Origin: CAZELM01 sp964512995
Lineage (GTDB): Bacteria > CSSED10-310
DNA length: 64,000 nucleotides
Assembly (NCBI GenBank): GCA_964512995.1
Contig: CAZELM010000001.1
Span: 1 to 64,000, forward strand
Direction of reading: 5' to 3'
Positions 61,846 to 64,000 of the stretch are shown in pieces. Each line of letters starts with the position of its first letter. Position 1 is the stretch's first letter. A program made the translations under genes and the position numbers. The notes below the pieces were generated by a model. That model worked only from the letters and a program-made list of their open reading frames with translations, made no database searches and was not told the origin of the DNA.

Positions 61846-62844
61846 GTGAAACAGAAACTGGCATTGTTACGGAAATTGTCGGAAGCCTTTGGACCATCCA
61901 CTGTTGAGGATAAGGTGATTGATATTATCCAATCGGAACTCGTCCGAGATTATTCGTTTCTTAAAACACCGCACAAAAACCTCATCGCCTATCGAAAGCA
62001 GGAAAAGTTTGATAAAACGATTATTTTTCAAGCGCATATGGATGAGGTCGGATTCCGGCCCTTTCGATATCTTCCGAATGGATTCATTGAGCTGACACCA
62101 ACCGGCGGTGTTCCCCGTGATGTCACAAATCAGATGGTCGTTTTTCATCCTGCTGGAGTGCATGGTGTTTTAGTCATTTCCGAAGTGGACAGGCGGCCGG
62201 TGTATTTTGTGGACATTGGTGCCAAAGATGCCAAAGAAGCCTTGAAAATGGTGCCTCATCATGCCAATGGTGCCTATATGGAAGTTCTGATGGAGGAGAG
62301 TGCCACTCAGATCAAAGGGAAAAGCTTCGACGATCGAGCCGGTTGTGCCGCCATCGTCAGTGTATTGAAGGACTGGCCATTGACAGCTCGAAACAGAGTG
62401 ATCGGCGTCTTTACAGCGCGAGAGGAAACCGGCAACTGGCCGGTCACGGAGCTTTATCGGGTGTTGATGGATCACCGGCTGGAGCCGGACCTGATCGTCA
62501 ATGTTGAATGTTGCCCTGGTGGACCGATTCCAGGCGAGCTGCATGCACTGGCCAATATTGGAGATGGTATTGTCCTGGTGAATATGGACGCATCATATGA
62601 ACCCGATCCGGATATCTGTCGTTTCATGGAAACACTCGCTCAAGATAAGAAAATTCACAGCCAGCATATGGCCGTCCGGGATGGTTCCGGAGAATTAGGG
62701 CGATTGGCGTTGGGATTCGGTGTCGCGGGTTATCCACTGACCATCCCATGCCGTTACATGCATTACCCGCATTCGGTGATTGCTAAGAATGACTATATTG
62801 CCTGTATCCGGATGATTCAGGAGATCGCTGAGATATATCACTGA
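61846..62844 (+). CDS. M42 family aminopeptidase
   Basis: 332 residues from GTG 61846, supported by GGAGGGGG 4-11 bp upstream; the frame could extend to 61762 but overlaps proline dehydrogenase. M42 metal ligands and motifs are AHMDEVGF (His, Asp), FDDRAGC (Asp), AREETGNW (Glu pair) and MHYPHSV (His), with RYMHYPHS closing the fold. It is a cytoplasmic dinuclear-metal aminopeptidase, glutamyl-aminopeptidase type, releasing N-terminal residues from peptides. It is probably co-transcribed with the proline dehydrogenase. Confidence 0.87.
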   Translation: MKQKLALLRKLSEAFGPSTVEDKVIDIIQSELVRDYSFLKTPHKNLIAYRKQEKFDKTIIFQAHMDEVGFRPFRYLPNGFIELTPTGGVPRDVTNQMVVFHPAGVHGVLVISEVDRRPVYFVDIGAKDAKEALKMVPHHANGAYMEVLMEESATQIKGKSFDDRAGCAAIVSVLKDWPLTARNRVIGVFTAREETGNWPVTELYRVLMDHRLEPDLIVNVECCPGGPIPGELHALANIGDGIVLVNMDASYEPDPDICRFMETLAQDKKIHSQHMAVRDGSGELGRLALGFGVAGYPLTIPCRYMHYPHSVIAKNDYIACIRMIQEIAEIYH

Positions 62845-62878
62845 CGGAAAAGCTGAAATCAACAGCAGTCGGACACCT

Positions 62879-63877
62879 TTAGGATCTGAAATGATCCCAT
62901 CCTGCGTGTACGAGTTGATATGGTTTGTTGCTTTTATGGAGATGAACCGTGTTTCCTGCGACGATCCGGCCAATCGTCGCAACCCGGGGGGCTCCCGCTA
63001 GACAGGCAGCATGGGCAGCCGCATTCGCACGATCCGGGGAAACGGTCCAGCAGAGTTCGTAATCTTCACCACCTGACAGTGCCCAGAGCACGGGATCTGC
63101 ACCAAGCTTCCAAGCAGCGAGATGCACTTCCGGCAGAATGGGTACCATGTCAACATCGACGGATGCACCAACACAGCTTCGCTCACAAATGTGACCTAAA
63201 TCCTGAATCAATCCATCAGAGATATCGATCATAGCGGTAACTCCGGAAGTTAGCGCCAGTGCTTTCCCAACCGCGGTTCGGGCTCTGGGATCAAAATGGG
63301 CTTGCATCAACCTGGGATATCGATCGAAAGAATGATTCTGGAGGAGAATGTGGAGCCCTGCCGTTGATGCTCCCAAGTGCCCCGAAACCTGGATCAGATC
63401 CCCGGGGCGAGATCCGTGTCGGGTCAGATACTGATTGGAGGGTGCTTCCCCGAGAAGTGTAATATTGAGAACGATATGTTGCGCTGATCGAGTGGTATCA
63501 CCTCCAACGATCGTGATCTGGTTTTCTTCTGCGATGTCCTTCAATCCCAGAAAGAAATCATCGAGATAAGTGATATCCAGGTCGGGTGGTATCGCCATGG
63601 ACAGCAAAAAGTATGTCGGGGTTCCTCCCATCGCAGCGATATCACTGACATTCACGGATAATGTTTTGCGCCCCAGCATTCTGGGGGGGATTCGTTCACG
63701 GATAAAATGCGTATTTTCCACCAGCAGGTCGGTTGTTATCAGGAGCACCCGGTTGTGGCCGGTTTCGATCACTGCACAATCATCTCCGATTCCTTCGATG
63801 ACATGCGGATTGGAGGATGGAACGATTGGGAGGATGCGGTTGATCAGGCCGAATTCACCGAGATCGTTGAGCTTCAT
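62879..63877 (-). CDS. thiL: thiamine-monophosphate kinase
   Basis: 332 residues. ThiL motifs: LGEFGLINRI near the start, GIGDDCAVI, LLITTDLLVENTHF, SVNVSDIAAMGG, VGGDTTRS and MIDISDGLIQDLGHI, followed by SGGEDYELCW. It phosphorylates thiamine monophosphate to thiamine diphosphate. Its ATG overlaps the thiE stop in an ATGA junction, so the two are translationally coupled. Confidence 0.95.
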   Translation of the reverse strand: MKLNDLGEFGLINRILPIVPSSNPHVIEGIGDDCAVIETGHNRVLLITTDLLVENTHFIRERIPPRMLGRKTLSVNVSDIAAMGGTPTYFLLSMAIPPDLDITYLDDFFLGLKDIAEENQITIVGGDTTRSAQHIVLNITLLGEAPSNQYLTRHGSRPGDLIQVSGHLGASTAGLHILLQNHSFDRYPRLMQAHFDPRARTAVGKALALTSGVTAMIDISDGLIQDLGHICERSCVGASVDVDMVPILPEVHLAAWKLGADPVLWALSGGEDYELCWTVSPDRANAAAHAACLAGAPRVATIGRIVAGNTVHLHKSNKPYQLVHAGWDHFRS

Positions 63878-64000
63878 CGTGTGATTCTGACCGATCGGAT
63901 GGCTTTTGCAAGGTCGGCTGCGGCATCGGCTGGATGATCGGCGGAAACCACCCAGGAAACAACTGCCACTCCATCCGCTCCGGATAAAATGACATCCCGG
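63874..64000 (-). CDS. thiE: thiamine-phosphate synthase, C-terminal part (cut by window edge)
   Basis: 42 codons visible. The frame reads RDVILSGADGVAVVSWVVSADHPADAAADLAKAI, matching the ThiE C-terminal AGADGVAVVSAI...DP..AA motif. The stop codon overlaps the thiL start (TGA at 63876-63874). ThiE joins HMP-diphosphate and thiazole phosphate. Confidence 0.75.
   Translation of the reverse strand, partial: RDVILSGADGVAVVSWVVSADHPADAAADLAKAIRSVRITR

Overview
The window is bacterial DNA in two visibly different compositions. Positions 1 to about 22,800 are AT-rich accessory DNA. Positions 22,807 to 64,000 are a more GC-balanced chromosomal backbone. The backbone carries tRNA genes, grpE, thiE-thiL, a selenium module (yedF and a selenocysteine-encoding selD), a phosphate transporter and large secreted proteins. 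Secreted beta-helix proteins with Pro/Thr linkers, a PknK-like Ser/Thr kinase and AAA+ regulators with VATGV-type loops suggest an uncultured, deep-branching bacterium. I cannot assign a phylum from the sequence alone.

Accessory region (1-22,806). Two tyrosine-recombinase islands sit in tandem behind the 3' end of a tRNA-Asp(GTC) gene. A 52-bp copy of the tRNA 3' portion lies at 1548-1599 and again inside the intact tRNA at 22807-22858, with one mismatch. The DNA between them is a 21.26-kb element ending in its own excisionase-like gene and integrase (21485-22754). The excisionase-like gene and integrase at 148-1708 belong to a second element that extends left of the window. The complete element carries a TPR-HEPN putative RNase, a ParB-like protein, ankyrin proteins and a secreted beta-helix protein. 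It also carries an ArdC-like antirestriction protein, two soluble histidine-kinase cores and a zinc-finger protein. Its replication and recombination block encodes a Rad52-like annealing protein, a RecB-like nuclease, an SF1 helicase, a truncated primase and a divergent family A polymerase. Many of its genes have a strong hairpin just upstream of the ribosome-binding site. A 42-bp repeat occurs in three leaders. Two non-autonomous mobile elements with terminal inverted repeats and target-site duplications were found: 201 bp at 5080-5280 and a GC-rich 497-bp foldback at 20418-20914.

Backbone, left part (22,807-48,429). tRNA-Asp and tRNA-Val are followed by an M24 peptidase, a DUF1189 membrane protein, a B12-binding radical SAM enzyme and a Pit phosphate transporter with its DUF47/PhoU-like partner. 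Next come yedF-selD, a TauE exporter overlapping an NYN-LOTUS protein, a DHH phosphoesterase, a secreted beta-helix protein and an LRR protein. The stretch closes with a TtcA-like enzyme, a 1305-residue transglutaminase-fold protein, a histone-deacetylase-like enzyme, a hydantoinase/oxoprolinase-like protein, a YugP-type peptidase and grpE. Two intergenic tandem arrays occur here: six 64-bp units at 30316, and 22 units of 21 bp at 38325.

Backbone, right part (48,721-64,000). A glycosyltransferase with an FN3-like tail diverges from a co-directional cluster. The cluster encodes a Ser/Thr kinase-ATPase-TPR protein, two secreted Ig/FN3-like proteins and two GAF-AAA+ regulators in which the sigma-54-contacting GAFTGA loop is replaced. 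It looks like a signalling system linking cell-surface proteins to transcription. Proline dehydrogenase, an M42 aminopeptidase and the thiE-thiL pair follow.
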